From assembly GCA_050949745.1 (NCBI GenBank), contig JBMNGF010000021.1:62001-126000 (forward strand): 64,000 nt of DNA, read 5' to 3'. A program made the position numbers and the translations under genes. The DNA is from Syntrophaceticus sp050949745 (GTDB taxonomy: Bacteria; Bacillota; DSM-12270; Thermacetogeniales; Thermacetogeniaceae). Of the stretch, positions 24,637-33,810 are shown piece by piece. How positions within the stretch are numbered: position 1 is the stretch's first letter; every line of letters begins with the position of its first letter. Below the pieces are notes generated by a model. The model saw only the letters and a list, made by a program, of their open reading frames with translations, had not been told where the DNA came from and made no database searches.

Positions 24637-26388
24637 AGGGGCTTTGGGTGTTACGTAAAATGTTTCGTAATTTTTATAGATGACAAATCCCGGCTGTGCA
24701 CCCACCGGTTTGCTGACATTTTTTCGCTTGGTGCAATCTACCGGTACTTTGGATGAAAGCCGGGCCTCACTGAAATAGGCGGCTAATCCCGCTGCTTCTT
24801 CCAGTGTCGAGGGGGGCACATCCTGCCCCGGGGCGCATTTGATTACCACATGGGCACCTGCGCTATCTTTGACATGCAGCCAATAGTCATCATTCCGGGC
24901 AAGCCGCATGGTGAGATAGTCGTTTTGTTTGTTGTTCTTGCCGATGAGGATCGTAAAACCATCCTGGGAAGTAACCTGTTTTATCTGGGGGACTTCCTTC
25001 TTTCGTGCTTTCATTTTTTGTTTCTTTTTTTCTTTTGAATGCAGATAGCCGGCTTCTTCAAGTTCTGACTGGATATCTTCAAGCTCGGATAGGGTATCAG
25101 CGTGATCCAGTCCGGTTTTAACGCTGTTCAAGTAACGTATTTCGGCTGCTGTTTTCTGTTTGTGTTTTTCAATGATTTTTAGTGAATCTCTGGCTTTGTT
25201 GTATTTGCGAAAGAAATTCTGAGCATTCTGGCTTGCTGTTATTGATGGTGAAAGCTTGATCTTGAGGGGCGGACCCTCTGGTTCATAAATATTAGGAAGG
25301 ATTACCTCTTGAGCACCAGGTTTGATCAGGTGCAGGTGGGCAAAAATTGCATCTCCCCACATGCGTAATTTTAATGCATCATTGGCTTCTGCCAAATCCT
25401 GTTCCAGGTTTAATTGTTTTTTACTACAGTGGTCCAATTTGTCCTTAATTACATGAGTTAAGTGGTTGTGGATCTGTTGAAATCTGTTGAGATCCAGACG
25501 TGCTGCGTAGAACTTGTCAAGCATCTCATTGACTGTCTGATATCTTACATTTTTGAAGTCCTGGTATTGGGTGAGCATGATGGGGGCGCAGACAGTTGGC
25601 TCTTTCTCATGAAAAATAATGGTGGGCTCAATATTTTTTCCCCTGAGCAGGGGAAGAATATTGTCCTGTAACACCTGCCATAAGGACTGAAGCTCATGGG
25701 CTCCACAGTATTCAAGTTGCAAACTGGGATCAAGCCCAGCGCGCACGCTGATCTCTCGAGCAAGAACTGGTCCCAGGCCCTCTATGACTGAAAAAAGAAT
25801 CTTAGCCAAGGATTTTTCCAAAGGATTGTTGAGCATAAGTTCTATAAATTTGTCTTCATCCAGTGACAAGGGATGTACCTTTTCTTGTGCAGGTGGGAAC
25901 AAGTAAGGACGTCCAGGCAAAACTTCACGATATCTACTCAAGGCATGGGAGTAACGCCTGATACCATCGAGTATTTGGTTTGACTCAGGATTAACCAGGA
26001 TGATATTGCTGTGTTTGCCCATGATTTCTATGACAAGGACTAAATCTTTAAACTCTCCACTTTCTGCAAGGCGACTAAAGGTGAGCTGTACGATCCGGTC
26101 AAGGCCAACCTGTTTGATTTCGGTCAAGCGGCTTCCCTCCAGGTATTTCCTTAATACCATACAGAATTGAGGTGGGGAGGGAGGGTTCTTTTTTTCCTGT
26201 GTTGTAAGGTGCAGGCTGGCACTATCAGCTTTGGCTGAAAGAAGCAGACGCTGGTTTTGTCCTGAACTGCGGATCATTAAGATGATCTCCTGTTTTTTTG
26301 GTTGGTAGATCCGCTCTATTCTCCCGGGTATAAGAACTCTCTGTAGCTCCCCGGTGATCAGGTTTAAGGTAATTCCATCTGGTGACAT
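24634..26388 (-). CDS. rqcH: ribosome-associated quality control protein RqcH (NFACT family)
   Basis: RqcH binds stalled 50S subunits and adds alanine tails to nascent chains. It is 584 aa with NFACT-N at the start (MSPDGITLNLITGELQRVLIPGRIERIYQPKK), a long coiled coil (about residues 290-450) and the NFACT-R domain near the C-terminus (FTILIGKNNKQNDYLTMRLARNDDYWLHVKDSAGAHVVIK). It was long annotated as fibronectin-binding protein FbpA. ATG 26388 has an AAGGAG site. The stop lies inside a dispersed repeat, and the final residues after FYVT (PKAP) appear to come from it. Confidence 0.95.
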   Translation of the reverse strand: MSPDGITLNLITGELQRVLIPGRIERIYQPKKQEIILMIRSSGQNQRLLLSAKADSASLHLTTQEKKNPPSPPQFCMVLRKYLEGSRLTEIKQVGLDRIVQLTFSRLAESGEFKDLVLVIEIMGKHSNIILVNPESNQILDGIRRYSHALSRYREVLPGRPYLFPPAQEKVHPLSLDEDKFIELMLNNPLEKSLAKILFSVIEGLGPVLAREISVRAGLDPSLQLEYCGAHELQSLWQVLQDNILPLLRGKNIEPTIIFHEKEPTVCAPIMLTQYQDFKNVRYQTVNEMLDKFYAARLDLNRFQQIHNHLTHVIKDKLDHCSKKQLNLEQDLAEANDALKLRMWGDAIFAHLHLIKPGAQEVILPNIYEPEGPPLKIKLSPSITASQNAQNFFRKYNKARDSLKIIEKHKQKTAAEIRYLNSVKTGLDHADTLSELEDIQSELEEAGYLHSKEKKKQKMKARKKEVPQIKQVTSQDGFTILIGKNNKQNDYLTMRLARNDDYWLHVKDSAGAHVVIKCAPGQDVPPSTLEEAAGLAAYFSEARLSSKVPVDCTKRKNVSKPVGAQPGFVIYKNYETFYVTPKAP

Positions 26389-26558
26389 CAGCCGATACTC
26401 CTTTATTAAACACTTTTATATTATTGTATCACATCGCAGCCGATAATCTCTGATCAACCACAGCCACTCAGCTTCTAGCACTTGCTGATTTTGTTGAGAT
26501 CAGTTAATCTTATAATAGATGTTTCAAGGATCGAATATCAGACCTGTGGGGGAATCTA

Positions 26559-26651
26559 ATGGAGTTTATTAAATGGCATGGTTTAGGAAACGATTTTGTT
26601 TTAATGGAACTATCTCCTGATGCAGGGACTGGCTATGGCAAATATGGATAG
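26559..26651 (+). pseudogene. dapF: N-terminal stump of diaminopimelate epimerase
   Basis: ATG 26559, after a GGGGGAA site, opens MEFIKWHGLGNDFVLMEL, which matches the invariant DapF start (F.K.HGLGNDF). It stops after 30 codons at TAG 26651. The rest of the gene (about 250 codons) is gone. A minimal TATAAT lies at 26511-26516, 42 bases upstream. From about 26684 to 26801 another open stretch ending LPDEKGVNVSLDILVGRT looks like the tail of an unidentified gene, so a deletion probably joined two genes here. Confidence 0.75.
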
Positions 26652-26803
26652 GGTTATTTCCGCATCTCTATTATTCTTTCCCACAGAGCGGCCACAAGAA
26701 GCCTTTTCCAGACTGTAGAAAGTTTTTGGAACGTTTTTCTAGACTTGCCTGATGAGAAGGGAGTGAATGTCAGCCTCGACATTCTAGTGGGGCGGACCTG
26801 AAT

Positions 26804-27682
26804 TTGATCAAAAGCATGACCGGTTTTGGACGTGGTGAATATGAAGATAATGGTCTACAGGCAACAGTGGAGATCCGCAGTGTGAACCACCGCTTTCGCG
26901 AAATAACAGTACGGATGCCGCGGACTTATTTACAGTTGGAAGAAAAAATAAAGAAAATGGTAGAGGAGAAAGTAGTTCGTGGCCACCTAGACATATTTGT
27001 CAAGATCGAGGATAATCGTGAAAAAAAGCGTAACATCAAGCTTGACAAGGAATTAGTTCTTGCCTATTATAATTGTTTAAGGGAAATGGCCAAAATGCTG
27101 GATATTGAGCATCAATTAGACTTAGTCCGCTTTTCCCAGTTTCCTGATTTGCTAACAGTAGAGGAAGAAGAAGAAAGCCTTGACGAGGTTTGGAAGGTTG
27201 TGCAGGCTTCCCTCGGTGATTGTCTCGAACAGCTGTTAGAGATGCGCACCCGGGAGGGTGTGAAACTGCAGGAAGATTTTATGTGTCGCAGAGATAGTAT
27301 TTGCCATCATCTCGAGGATATCAAAAAGCGGGAACCACAGTTGGGGGAGGAATTAAGATCTCGTTTGCAAGAAAAATTACGGCAACTTCTAGAGGAACAT
27401 GAAATTGATGAAGCACGGTTGGCTAATGAGGTTGTTTTGTTCGCTGAACGGAGCAGTATAACTGAAGAGATTGTGCGCCTGGACAGCCATTTAGACCAAT
27501 TGAAAAAAATACTGCAGACAGGAGAACCGGTAGGAAGAAGGCTTGATTTTCTCATACAGGAAATGAACAGGGAAATAAATACAATCGGATCCAAAGCAAG
27601 TGACCTGGTTATTTCTCCTCTTGTTGTCGAGATTAAGAGTGAAATTGAAAAGATGCGGGAGCAGGCGCAAAATATTGAGTGA
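26804..27682 (+). CDS. yicC: YicC family endoribonuclease
   Basis: This 292-aa protein begins MTGFGRGEYEDNGLQATVEIRSVNHRFREITVRMPR and ends with the DUF1732 block GEPVGRRLDFLIQEMNREINTIGSKA, both diagnostic. YicC proteins are metal-dependent endoribonucleases active on structured RNA. TTG 26804 is the likely start (ATG 26816 would begin at MTGFGRG and is equally plausible). It heads the conserved yicC-remA-gmk-rpoZ-coaBC string. Confidence 0.93.
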   Translation: MIKSMTGFGRGEYEDNGLQATVEIRSVNHRFREITVRMPRTYLQLEEKIKKMVEEKVVRGHLDIFVKIEDNREKKRNIKLDKELVLAYYNCLREMAKMLDIEHQLDLVRFSQFPDLLTVEEEEESLDEVWKVVQASLGDCLEQLLEMRTREGVKLQEDFMCRRDSICHHLEDIKKREPQLGEELRSRLQEKLRQLLEEHEIDEARLANEVVLFAERSSITEEIVRLDSHLDQLKKILQTGEPVGRRLDFLIQEMNREINTIGSKASDLVISPLVVEIKSEIEKMREQAQNIE

Positions 27683-27712
27683 TTATATCACCTATTTTTA
27701 GGGAGGAAAGAT

Positions 27713-27979
27713 ATGGACATCAAATTGATAAATATTGGCTTTGGTAATGTTGTTTCCGCCAATCGGATTGTAGCTATAGTGAGTCCTGAATCCGCTCCAA
27801 TTAAACGCATCATTTCCGAGGCTCGAGAAAGAGGTATGCTGATCGATGCCACATATGGTAGAAGAACAAGAGCTGTGATTATAACAGACAGTGACCATGT
27901 GATACTCTCTGCGGTTCAACCTGAAACAGTGGCTAATCGTTTAGCTACAAGGGACTTGGTTGGAGTTGCAGAAGAATAA
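27713..27979 (+). CDS. remA: extracellular matrix regulator RemA (DUF370)
   Basis: This 88-aa DNA-binding protein with the DUF370 pattern (KLINIGFGNVVSANRIVAIVSPESAPIKRI) is known in Bacillus to activate matrix and osmoprotection genes. ATG follows GGGAGGAAAG. It ends one base before the gmk start, the normal order in Firmicutes. Confidence 0.95.
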   Translation: MDIKLINIGFGNVVSANRIVAIVSPESAPIKRIISEARERGMLIDATYGRRTRAVIITDSDHVILSAVQPETVANRLATRDLVGVAEE

Positions 27980-27980
27980 G

Positions 27981-28571
27981 ATGTCAAGGCTATCATCACT
28001 GCTTATTGTAGTATCTGGACCCTCCGGTTCTGGCAAAGGCACTCTCTGTCAGATGCTGAGAGAAGATTTGCCTGAACTATCATATTCCGTTTCCCTTACT
28101 AGCAGACCTCTTCGTGGTAATGAACAAAATGGTGTAGAATACTATTTTGTTTCCAAAGAAGAATTTTTAAGGCTGATCGATGCAGGTGAGTTTTTAGAGT
28201 GGGCAGAAGTATATGGAAACTATTATGGCACTTTACGCTCCACTGTAGAGGTGAGCTTGCATGAAGGAAAGGATGTTCTGCTTGAGGTGGATGTTCAGGG
28301 TGCTCAAAGTGTTAAAAAGGCTTTTCCTGAAGCTGTGCTCATTTTCATCATGCCGCCATCCCTGGATGAACTCAATAAACGGATCTGTGGGAGGGGAACA
28401 GATACTCCAGAGGCTATTGATCTGCGTTTAAGATGTGCCCCGGATGAATTACAGGCAGCAAAAAAATACGATTATATAATATATAATGATGTCAAAGAGG
28501 ACGCCTATGCAGAATTACTTAATATAATTGAGTGGGAAAAAAACATTCGGACACAGCATAAGGGGGAATGA
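27981..28571 (+). CDS. gmk: guanylate kinase
   Basis: This enzyme phosphorylates GMP to GDP. The P-loop GPSGSGKGTL, the GMP-binding SLTSRPLRGNEQNGVEYYFVSKEEF and the lid region FIMPPSLDELNKRI are present. ATG 27981 (196 aa) is chosen; TTG 27960 would extend into remA. The ribosome-binding site is weak (AGAAG), suggesting coupling to remA. Its stop overlaps an ATG by two bases. Confidence 0.96.
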   Translation: MSRLSSLLIVVSGPSGSGKGTLCQMLREDLPELSYSVSLTSRPLRGNEQNGVEYYFVSKEEFLRLIDAGEFLEWAEVYGNYYGTLRSTVEVSLHEGKDVLLEVDVQGAQSVKKAFPEAVLIFIMPPSLDELNKRICGRGTDTPEAIDLRLRCAPDELQAAKKYDYIIYNDVKEDAYAELLNIIEWEKNIRTQHKGE

Positions 28572-28573
28572 TA

Positions 28574-28786
28574 TTGAAAAAGCTCAGTTTCGACCTGCTG
28601 TTGGACAAAGTAGAGAGCAAATATGAACTTGTCGTTGCTGCAGCTAAGAGGGCTCGTGCCTTAACAGAATTGGGTATTACTGATGAAAATCTTCAATCAG
28701 AAAAGCCAGTTACCATTGCTCTGATGGAGATATCCGAGGGGCAGTTACTGCTTGAACGGCCACAGCAGCAAAAGATGATAAAATGA
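28574..28786 (+). CDS. rpoZ: RNA polymerase omega subunit
   Basis: This small RNA polymerase assembly subunit (70 aa) has DLLLDKVESKYELVVAAAKRARAL and KPVTIALMEISEGQL. TTG 28574 lies seven bases after AGGGGG, whereas ATG 28568 lies one base after it, so TTG is the better start. It overlaps coaBC by four bases. Confidence 0.94.
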   Translation: MKKLSFDLLLDKVESKYELVVAAAKRARALTELGITDENLQSEKPVTIALMEISEGQLLLERPQQQKMIK

Positions 28787-29982
28787 AAAATATAGTGCTG
28801 GGTGTTACAGGGGGTATTGCTGCTTACAAAGCTGCTGAAATAGCTAGTTTGCTTGTCAAAAAAAATTACCGTGTCCAGGTGATCATGACAGCTGCTGCAG
28901 CTGAATTTATCACACCTTTAACTATGCAAACAATATCACAGCAGCCGGTGCATATGGATATGTTTAAAATAACAGAGAGATGGACTGTTGAGCATATCAG
29001 CCTAGCCCAGGGAGCAGACCTGGTGTTGGTAGCGCCGGCCACAGCCAATACGATCGGCTTGGTTGCCGGTGGTACTGCAGGTAATCTCTTGACAGCAACT
29101 ATTATGGCGACCAGAGCGCCAGTTGTGTTTGCTCCGGCCATGAATACTATGATGTATGAAAATCCAATATGTCAGCATTGGATAAGTTTTCTTAAAAGTA
29201 TGGGTTATATCTTTATTGAACCGGGGGAGGGACACCTGGCCTGTGGTGTGAGTGGTAAAGGGAGGCTTCCTGCGCCCGAAAAAATAGTTGCTTTTGTTGA
29301 GCAGATGTTTTCTCAGAAAAAGGATTTAGAGGGACGACATGTACTGGTGACTGCGGGGCCTACTCGTGAACCCCTTGATCCAGTACGTTTTTTATCGAAT
29401 TACAGCTCAGGAAAGATGGGGTATGCTCTGGCACAGGAGGCCCGGAATAGGGGTGCCCTGGTAACCTTAATCAGCGGGCCTACAAGGCTCTCTGTGCCAG
29501 AGGGTGTTAAAGTAGTTTCAGTAGAGACTGCGCAAGAAATGTTTAATGCTGTTAAGGAAGTCTTTTCTACAGCTGATATTGTCATCAAGTCTGCTGCAGT
29601 GGCTGATTTTCGGCCCCAACAGCAGGCTACGGAAAAAATTAAGAAACATCAAGGGAAACTTGTTCTGGAGCTGGAAAGAACAGACGATATTTTAGGCTAT
29701 CTGGGAGAGCATAAGAACAAGCAGATTTTGGTTGGATTCGCTGCAGAAACCGAAGATGTGCTCAATAATGCCCAGGATAAACTGGCTCGCAAGAACCTTG
29801 ACCTGATAGTTGCCAATGATCTCACTGTGGAAGGAGCAGGTTTTGAGGTTGATACTAATGTGGCAACGATCATATTGAAAGATGGAAAAGCGAAAAAACT
29901 CGATAGGATGACAAAAAAGGAATTGGCCTGTGTAGTAATTGATGAGATCGTTAAATTGTTTAAGTTAGAAAGGGAGGAATAA
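28783..29982 (+). CDS. coaBC: bifunctional phosphopantothenoylcysteine decarboxylase / phosphopantothenate-cysteine ligase
   Basis: This enzyme carries out two consecutive steps of coenzyme A synthesis. The N-terminal flavoprotein half (about residues 1-180) has GVTGGIAAYKAAE, the active-site His in TVEHISLAQ and the PAMNTMMYENP loop. The C-terminal synthetase half (about 190-399) starts HVLVTAGPTREPLDPVRFLSNYSSGKMG. Coenzyme A formation is completed by coaD at the far end of the window. Confidence 0.97.
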   Translation: MKNIVLGVTGGIAAYKAAEIASLLVKKNYRVQVIMTAAAAEFITPLTMQTISQQPVHMDMFKITERWTVEHISLAQGADLVLVAPATANTIGLVAGGTAGNLLTATIMATRAPVVFAPAMNTMMYENPICQHWISFLKSMGYIFIEPGEGHLACGVSGKGRLPAPEKIVAFVEQMFSQKKDLEGRHVLVTAGPTREPLDPVRFLSNYSSGKMGYALAQEARNRGALVTLISGPTRLSVPEGVKVVSVETAQEMFNAVKEVFSTADIVIKSAAVADFRPQQQATEKIKKHQGKLVLELERTDDILGYLGEHKNKQILVGFAAETEDVLNNAQDKLARKNLDLIVANDLTVEGAGFEVDTNVATIILKDGKAKKLDRMTKKELACVVIDEIVKLFKLEREE

Positions 29983-29987
29983 AAAGA

Positions 29988-31193
29988 ATGGCGCCACACT
30001 TTTTTACTTCTGAGTCAGTGACAGAGGGACATCCTGATAAGGTTGCGGATCAAATATCTGATGCCATTCTGGATGCCATCTTGGAAAAGGATGAGATGGC
30101 ACGGGTTGCCTGTGAAACAATGACTGCTACAGGGCTGGTCCTTGTGGCTGGCCAAATTACCACGAACTGTTATGTTGATATTCCTCGCCTTGTCCGTTCT
30201 GTGCTCAGGGATATCGGTTATACCAGGGCTAAATTCGGTTTCGATTGTGATACCTGTGCTGTGCTCACTTCCATTGAAGAACAGTCTCCTGATATTGCTC
30301 TTGGAGTGGATCAGGCTTTGGAAGTAAAAACAGGTGAAATTACAGGTGAGCAAGAATTGGGAGCAGGGGATCAGGGAATGATGTTTGGCTATGCCACAGA
30401 TGAAAGCCCGGATCTAATGCCTCTTCCTATCGATCTAGCACATAAATTAGCGCGTCGCTTAGCTGAGGTGCGCAAGAAAAGAATACTTCCTTACCTGCGT
30501 CCTGATGGCAAAAGCCAGGTTACTGTGGAATACGAAAACGATCGCCCCCAACGGGTTGATGCCGTTGTTATTTCAGCACAGCACGACCCAGAGATAGAAT
30601 TGGACCAGATCCGTGAGGATATTATCGAAAAAGTAATTAAGGACACAATTCCTCCCCAATATATTGATGAACGAACTCGTTTTTTTGTCAACCCTACAGG
30701 GCGGTTTGTGATCGGAGGACCGCAGTGTGATACAGGTCTTACAGGCAGAAAAATTATTGTTGATACATATGGGGGATCTGCCAGACATGGTGGCGGAGCT
30801 TTCTCAGGGAAGGATCCAACAAAGGTAGACAGGTCGGCTTCTTATTTCGCCAGGTATGTTGCTAAAAATATCGTGGCTGCTAAACTTGCCCACAGGTGTG
30901 AGATTCAAGTAGCTTATGCCATTGGAGTAGCCAAACCCCTTGCTGTTTATGTGGATACCTTTGGGACAGGTGTGTTATCAGATGATAAGCTCTGCAGTTT
31001 GGTCAAGAAATTATTTGATTTCAAACCGGCTTCGATTATCAAGAAACTGGAGCTTAGAAAGCCTATCTACAGGCAGACATCTTCCTACGGCCACTTCGGA
31101 CGACCTGATCTGGATCTTACATGGGAAAGAACAGACAGTGCAGAGATGCTCAGGGATGAAGCTGAAAAGCTCTCAGTTGGCGGATGCATCTAG
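29988..31193 (+). CDS. metK: S-adenosylmethionine synthetase
   Basis: MetK makes SAM from methionine and ATP. Its 401 aa contain SESVTEGHPDKVADQISDAILD, the signature GAGDQGMMFGYA and the P-loop-like GGGAFSGKDPTKVDRSA. AGGGAGG precedes the ATG. I see no SAM riboswitch in the five-base gap after coaBC, so it is probably transcribed with coaBC. A terminator follows. Confidence 0.98.
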   Translation: MAPHFFTSESVTEGHPDKVADQISDAILDAILEKDEMARVACETMTATGLVLVAGQITTNCYVDIPRLVRSVLRDIGYTRAKFGFDCDTCAVLTSIEEQSPDIALGVDQALEVKTGEITGEQELGAGDQGMMFGYATDESPDLMPLPIDLAHKLARRLAEVRKKRILPYLRPDGKSQVTVEYENDRPQRVDAVVISAQHDPEIELDQIREDIIEKVIKDTIPPQYIDERTRFFVNPTGRFVIGGPQCDTGLTGRKIIVDTYGGSARHGGGAFSGKDPTKVDRSASYFARYVAKNIVAAKLAHRCEIQVAYAIGVAKPLAVYVDTFGTGVLSDDKLCSLVKKLFDFKPASIIKKLELRKPIYRQTSSYGHFGRPDLDLTWERTDSAEMLRDEAEKLSVGGCI

Positions 31194-31224
31194 CTTAGGT
31201 TAAGACAGGGTTTATTGATATTTG

Positions 31225-31263
31225 GCCAGTTATACTGCAGCTATAACTGGCTTTGTGTTTTTG
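31225..31263 (+). terminator. terminator after metK
   Basis: A perfect 10-bp stem (GCCAGTTATA with TATAACTGGC) and loop CTGCAGC are followed by TTTGTGTTTTT. Confidence 0.85.
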
Positions 31264-31326
31264 CGCCCAAAATGTCTTCGGTGTTAAAGCATCTTTTGAT
31301 TGAGTATTTTTATGGAGAGTTGAGCC

Positions 31327-33318
31327 ATGGCAAAAGAATGTGCAGAGATTGTTATCAAAAATAATCATTCCCGTTTAGGAAACATCTACCATTACCTGGT
31401 TCCCGAAGGAATGGAGAAACCGCTGCCTGGGACACGAGTAACTGTACCCTTTGGGGCTCGTGTTGTGGAGGGATGGATAATAGGTTATAGCACACCGGAT
31501 CCGGGGATCAGATTGCGAGAGATTATTGACTTTGACAGGGGAGAACCGGATTTTACAGAGGAAATATTAAAGTTAGCAAAATGGATGTCTGGGTATTATC
31601 TTCATCCTGTTGGTCAAATTCTTAGTTCAATTTCACCACCCCATAAGCCCAAAAGACCACTTCCGGTCTTTTCAACGCAATCTGCTTCACCACAGCTGCA
31701 GTTTCCAAAATTAGTGTTGACAGCTGAACAGCAGCAGGCACTGGGGGAGATAAAAAACGCTATAGGGAGTCGAGAATACAGCAAATTTCTTCTTTATGGA
31801 GTGACCGGGAGCGGCAAAACAGAGGTATATCTTAGAGCTACAGAAGCGGCATTAAATAATGGCTATCAGGTGCTTTATCTTTTGCCAGAGATCGCTTTAA
31901 CACCCCAGATGAACCATATTTTTCAGGAGAGGTTTGGGGAAAAAGTGGGTGTTTGGCATTACAGGATAGCCGGGAGAGAGAAGTATCGGGTCTGGGAAGG
32001 GATCCGCAGTGGGAAGCTCCGGGTACTCATTGGCCCTCGTTCTGCTGTCTTTGCGCCTTTTTGTCAGCTGGGTCTGATTATTATTGATGAAGAACATGAC
32101 CCGGCCTATAAACAGCAGAGTAAGCCTTATTATCACGCACGTCAGATAGCTTTATGGCGTGCACAGTATAACAGAGCAGTGATTGTATTAGGTAGTGCAA
32201 CTCCTTCATTGGAGAGCTATGCTTCTGCTGCCTGGGGAAGGATGAAAGTTCTTTCTATGAAAAAGCGACCTGCTGGGCGCTGCCTGCCGGTTGTTAATAT
32301 TGTTGATCTGCGTCAAGAGGGTAGAGCTCTGTCATATCTGAGTGAATACCTGGTGGAGCAGATTAAATTGCGCTTGGAGAGGAAAGAGCAGGTCATCTTA
32401 TTTCTAAACAGGCGGGGGTACTCTCCAATGGTTTATTGTCCTGTCTGTGGGGATGTTATAAAGTGCAACAATTGTTCTATTTCTCTTATCTATCATAAAC
32501 AGACCAGGGACCTGCGCTGTCATTACTGTAATGTCATCAAAAGCTTGCCTGCATCCTGTCCTTCCTGTGGCAGTACAAAGAAACTGCGCTTTTTGGGAGT
32601 GGGAATCCAGCGAGTGGAAAGGGAGCTTATTAAGCTATTGCCAGGTGCGCGAGTAGTACGGCTGGATTTTGATACGACCAGAAAAAAGGGAGATTTCCAG
32701 CGGATATTAGGGGGGTTTGCACGGAATGAGGCTGATATTCTTCTGGGAACCCAGATGGTAGCCAAGGGGCATGATTTTCCTGGTGTGACTTTGGTCGGAG
32801 TGCTTAATGCAGATCTGTCTTTGAGTCTCCCTGATTTTCGTTCTGCGGAACATACATTTCAGCTTTTGACCCAGGTATCCGGACGGGCCGGCCGTGGGGG
32901 AACACCAGGGGAGGTCATCGTGCAGACCCTTAATCCGAATCACTACAGCATTGACTCTGCTTGCAAGGGGGGAGACCAGCTATTTTATCGGGAAGAGGCT
33001 TTCAGGAGACGCTCTTTAGGTTATCCTCCCTTTGGTGAATTGATCAGGGTGCGTTTCATTGGAAAGGACGAAGAGAAGGTTATACATAATGCTACTATGT
33101 TTGCTCAGCATATAAAACAAGTGTTAGAGACAGACCAAATTGATGTATTAGGACCTGCTTCAGCTCCTATTCTACGGGTCAAGGACCAGTACAGGTATCA
33201 GGTAATGCTGAAAGGTAACTGCCGTAAGGCACGAAATAAGATTGATAGTTGCCTGGATGTTTATAGAAAAAATAAAAGTGTTATAATTAATGTTGAAGTG
33301 GACCCTTTCGGTTTTTGA
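31327..33318 (+). CDS. priA: primosomal protein N' (replication restart helicase)
   Basis: PriA reloads the replisome at stalled forks. Walker A is YGVTGSGKTEVYL, the DEEH box is IIDEEHDPAYKQ, and the zinc region has CPVCGDVIKCNNC and CHYC..CPSC. Helicase motif VI is QVSGRAGRGG. At 663 aa it is shorter than most PriA (about 730-830): the winged-helix part between the 3'-end-binding domain (ends near residue 107) and the helicase core (starts near residue 133) seems reduced to a short linker. The usual LHS-x-L element reads WHYRIAGREKY. The ATG has a weak GAGAG site. Confidence 0.93.
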   Translation: MAKECAEIVIKNNHSRLGNIYHYLVPEGMEKPLPGTRVTVPFGARVVEGWIIGYSTPDPGIRLREIIDFDRGEPDFTEEILKLAKWMSGYYLHPVGQILSSISPPHKPKRPLPVFSTQSASPQLQFPKLVLTAEQQQALGEIKNAIGSREYSKFLLYGVTGSGKTEVYLRATEAALNNGYQVLYLLPEIALTPQMNHIFQERFGEKVGVWHYRIAGREKYRVWEGIRSGKLRVLIGPRSAVFAPFCQLGLIIIDEEHDPAYKQQSKPYYHARQIALWRAQYNRAVIVLGSATPSLESYASAAWGRMKVLSMKKRPAGRCLPVVNIVDLRQEGRALSYLSEYLVEQIKLRLERKEQVILFLNRRGYSPMVYCPVCGDVIKCNNCSISLIYHKQTRDLRCHYCNVIKSLPASCPSCGSTKKLRFLGVGIQRVERELIKLLPGARVVRLDFDTTRKKGDFQRILGGFARNEADILLGTQMVAKGHDFPGVTLVGVLNADLSLSLPDFRSAEHTFQLLTQVSGRAGRGGTPGEVIVQTLNPNHYSIDSACKGGDQLFYREEAFRRRSLGYPPFGELIRVRFIGKDEEKVIHNATMFAQHIKQVLETDQIDVLGPASAPILRVKDQYRYQVMLKGNCRKARNKIDSCLDVYRKNKSVIINVEVDPFGF

Positions 33319-33338
33319 TAATGTAAGGAGGCAGATTG

Positions 33339-33794
33339 ATGGCTAGTCTTAAAATCGTGGAATTAGGAGAGCCTGTGCTGCGCCAAAAGTGTCGCAGGGT
33401 ATCAGTAATCAACAAAAAAGTCAAAAAACTGCTTACAGATATGAAAGAAGCTATGTACGAAGCCAATGGTGTGGGGTTAGCTGCCCCTCAGGTCGGGGTT
33501 TCCAAGCGTGTAGTAGTAGTAGATGTGGGAGAGGGTGTTTGGGAACTGATCAACCCTGAAATAGTTTCTCGTGATGGTGAAGAATTAGGTGTAGAGGGAT
33601 GCTTGAGTATACCTGGTGTGGCAGGGGAAGTGAGCAGAGCTGCCAGAGTAAAGGTGAGAGCCCTTAATCGAGATGGCCAACAACAGCTGATTACTGCTGA
33701 AGGGTTAGGAGCTCGAGCTCTGCAGCATGAGATTGATCACTTGGATGGTATTTTATTCATCGACAGAGCAACAAATATCAGCAAACAAAGCTGA
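33339..33794 (+). CDS. def: peptide deformylase
   Basis: This metalloenzyme removes the formyl group from nascent N-termini. All three motifs are present: GVGLAAPQVG, EGCLSIPG and QHEIDHLDG (metal ligands Cys and two His). ATG 33339 follows AAGGAGG by seven bases and is preferred over TTG 33336. It is followed by fmt, its functional counterpart. Confidence 0.97.
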   Translation: MASLKIVELGEPVLRQKCRRVSVINKKVKKLLTDMKEAMYEANGVGLAAPQVGVSKRVVVVDVGEGVWELINPEIVSRDGEELGVEGCLSIPGVAGEVSRAARVKVRALNRDGQQQLITAEGLGARALQHEIDHLDGILFIDRATNISKQS

Positions 33795-33810
33795 TAAGGG
33801 GGGGCAGGCC

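Noticed and set aside
24240..24683. 147-codon plus-strand frame across hicA upstream DNA and the rqcH end
   Set aside because: It runs antisense through two real genes and several repeats; the translation is not protein-like.
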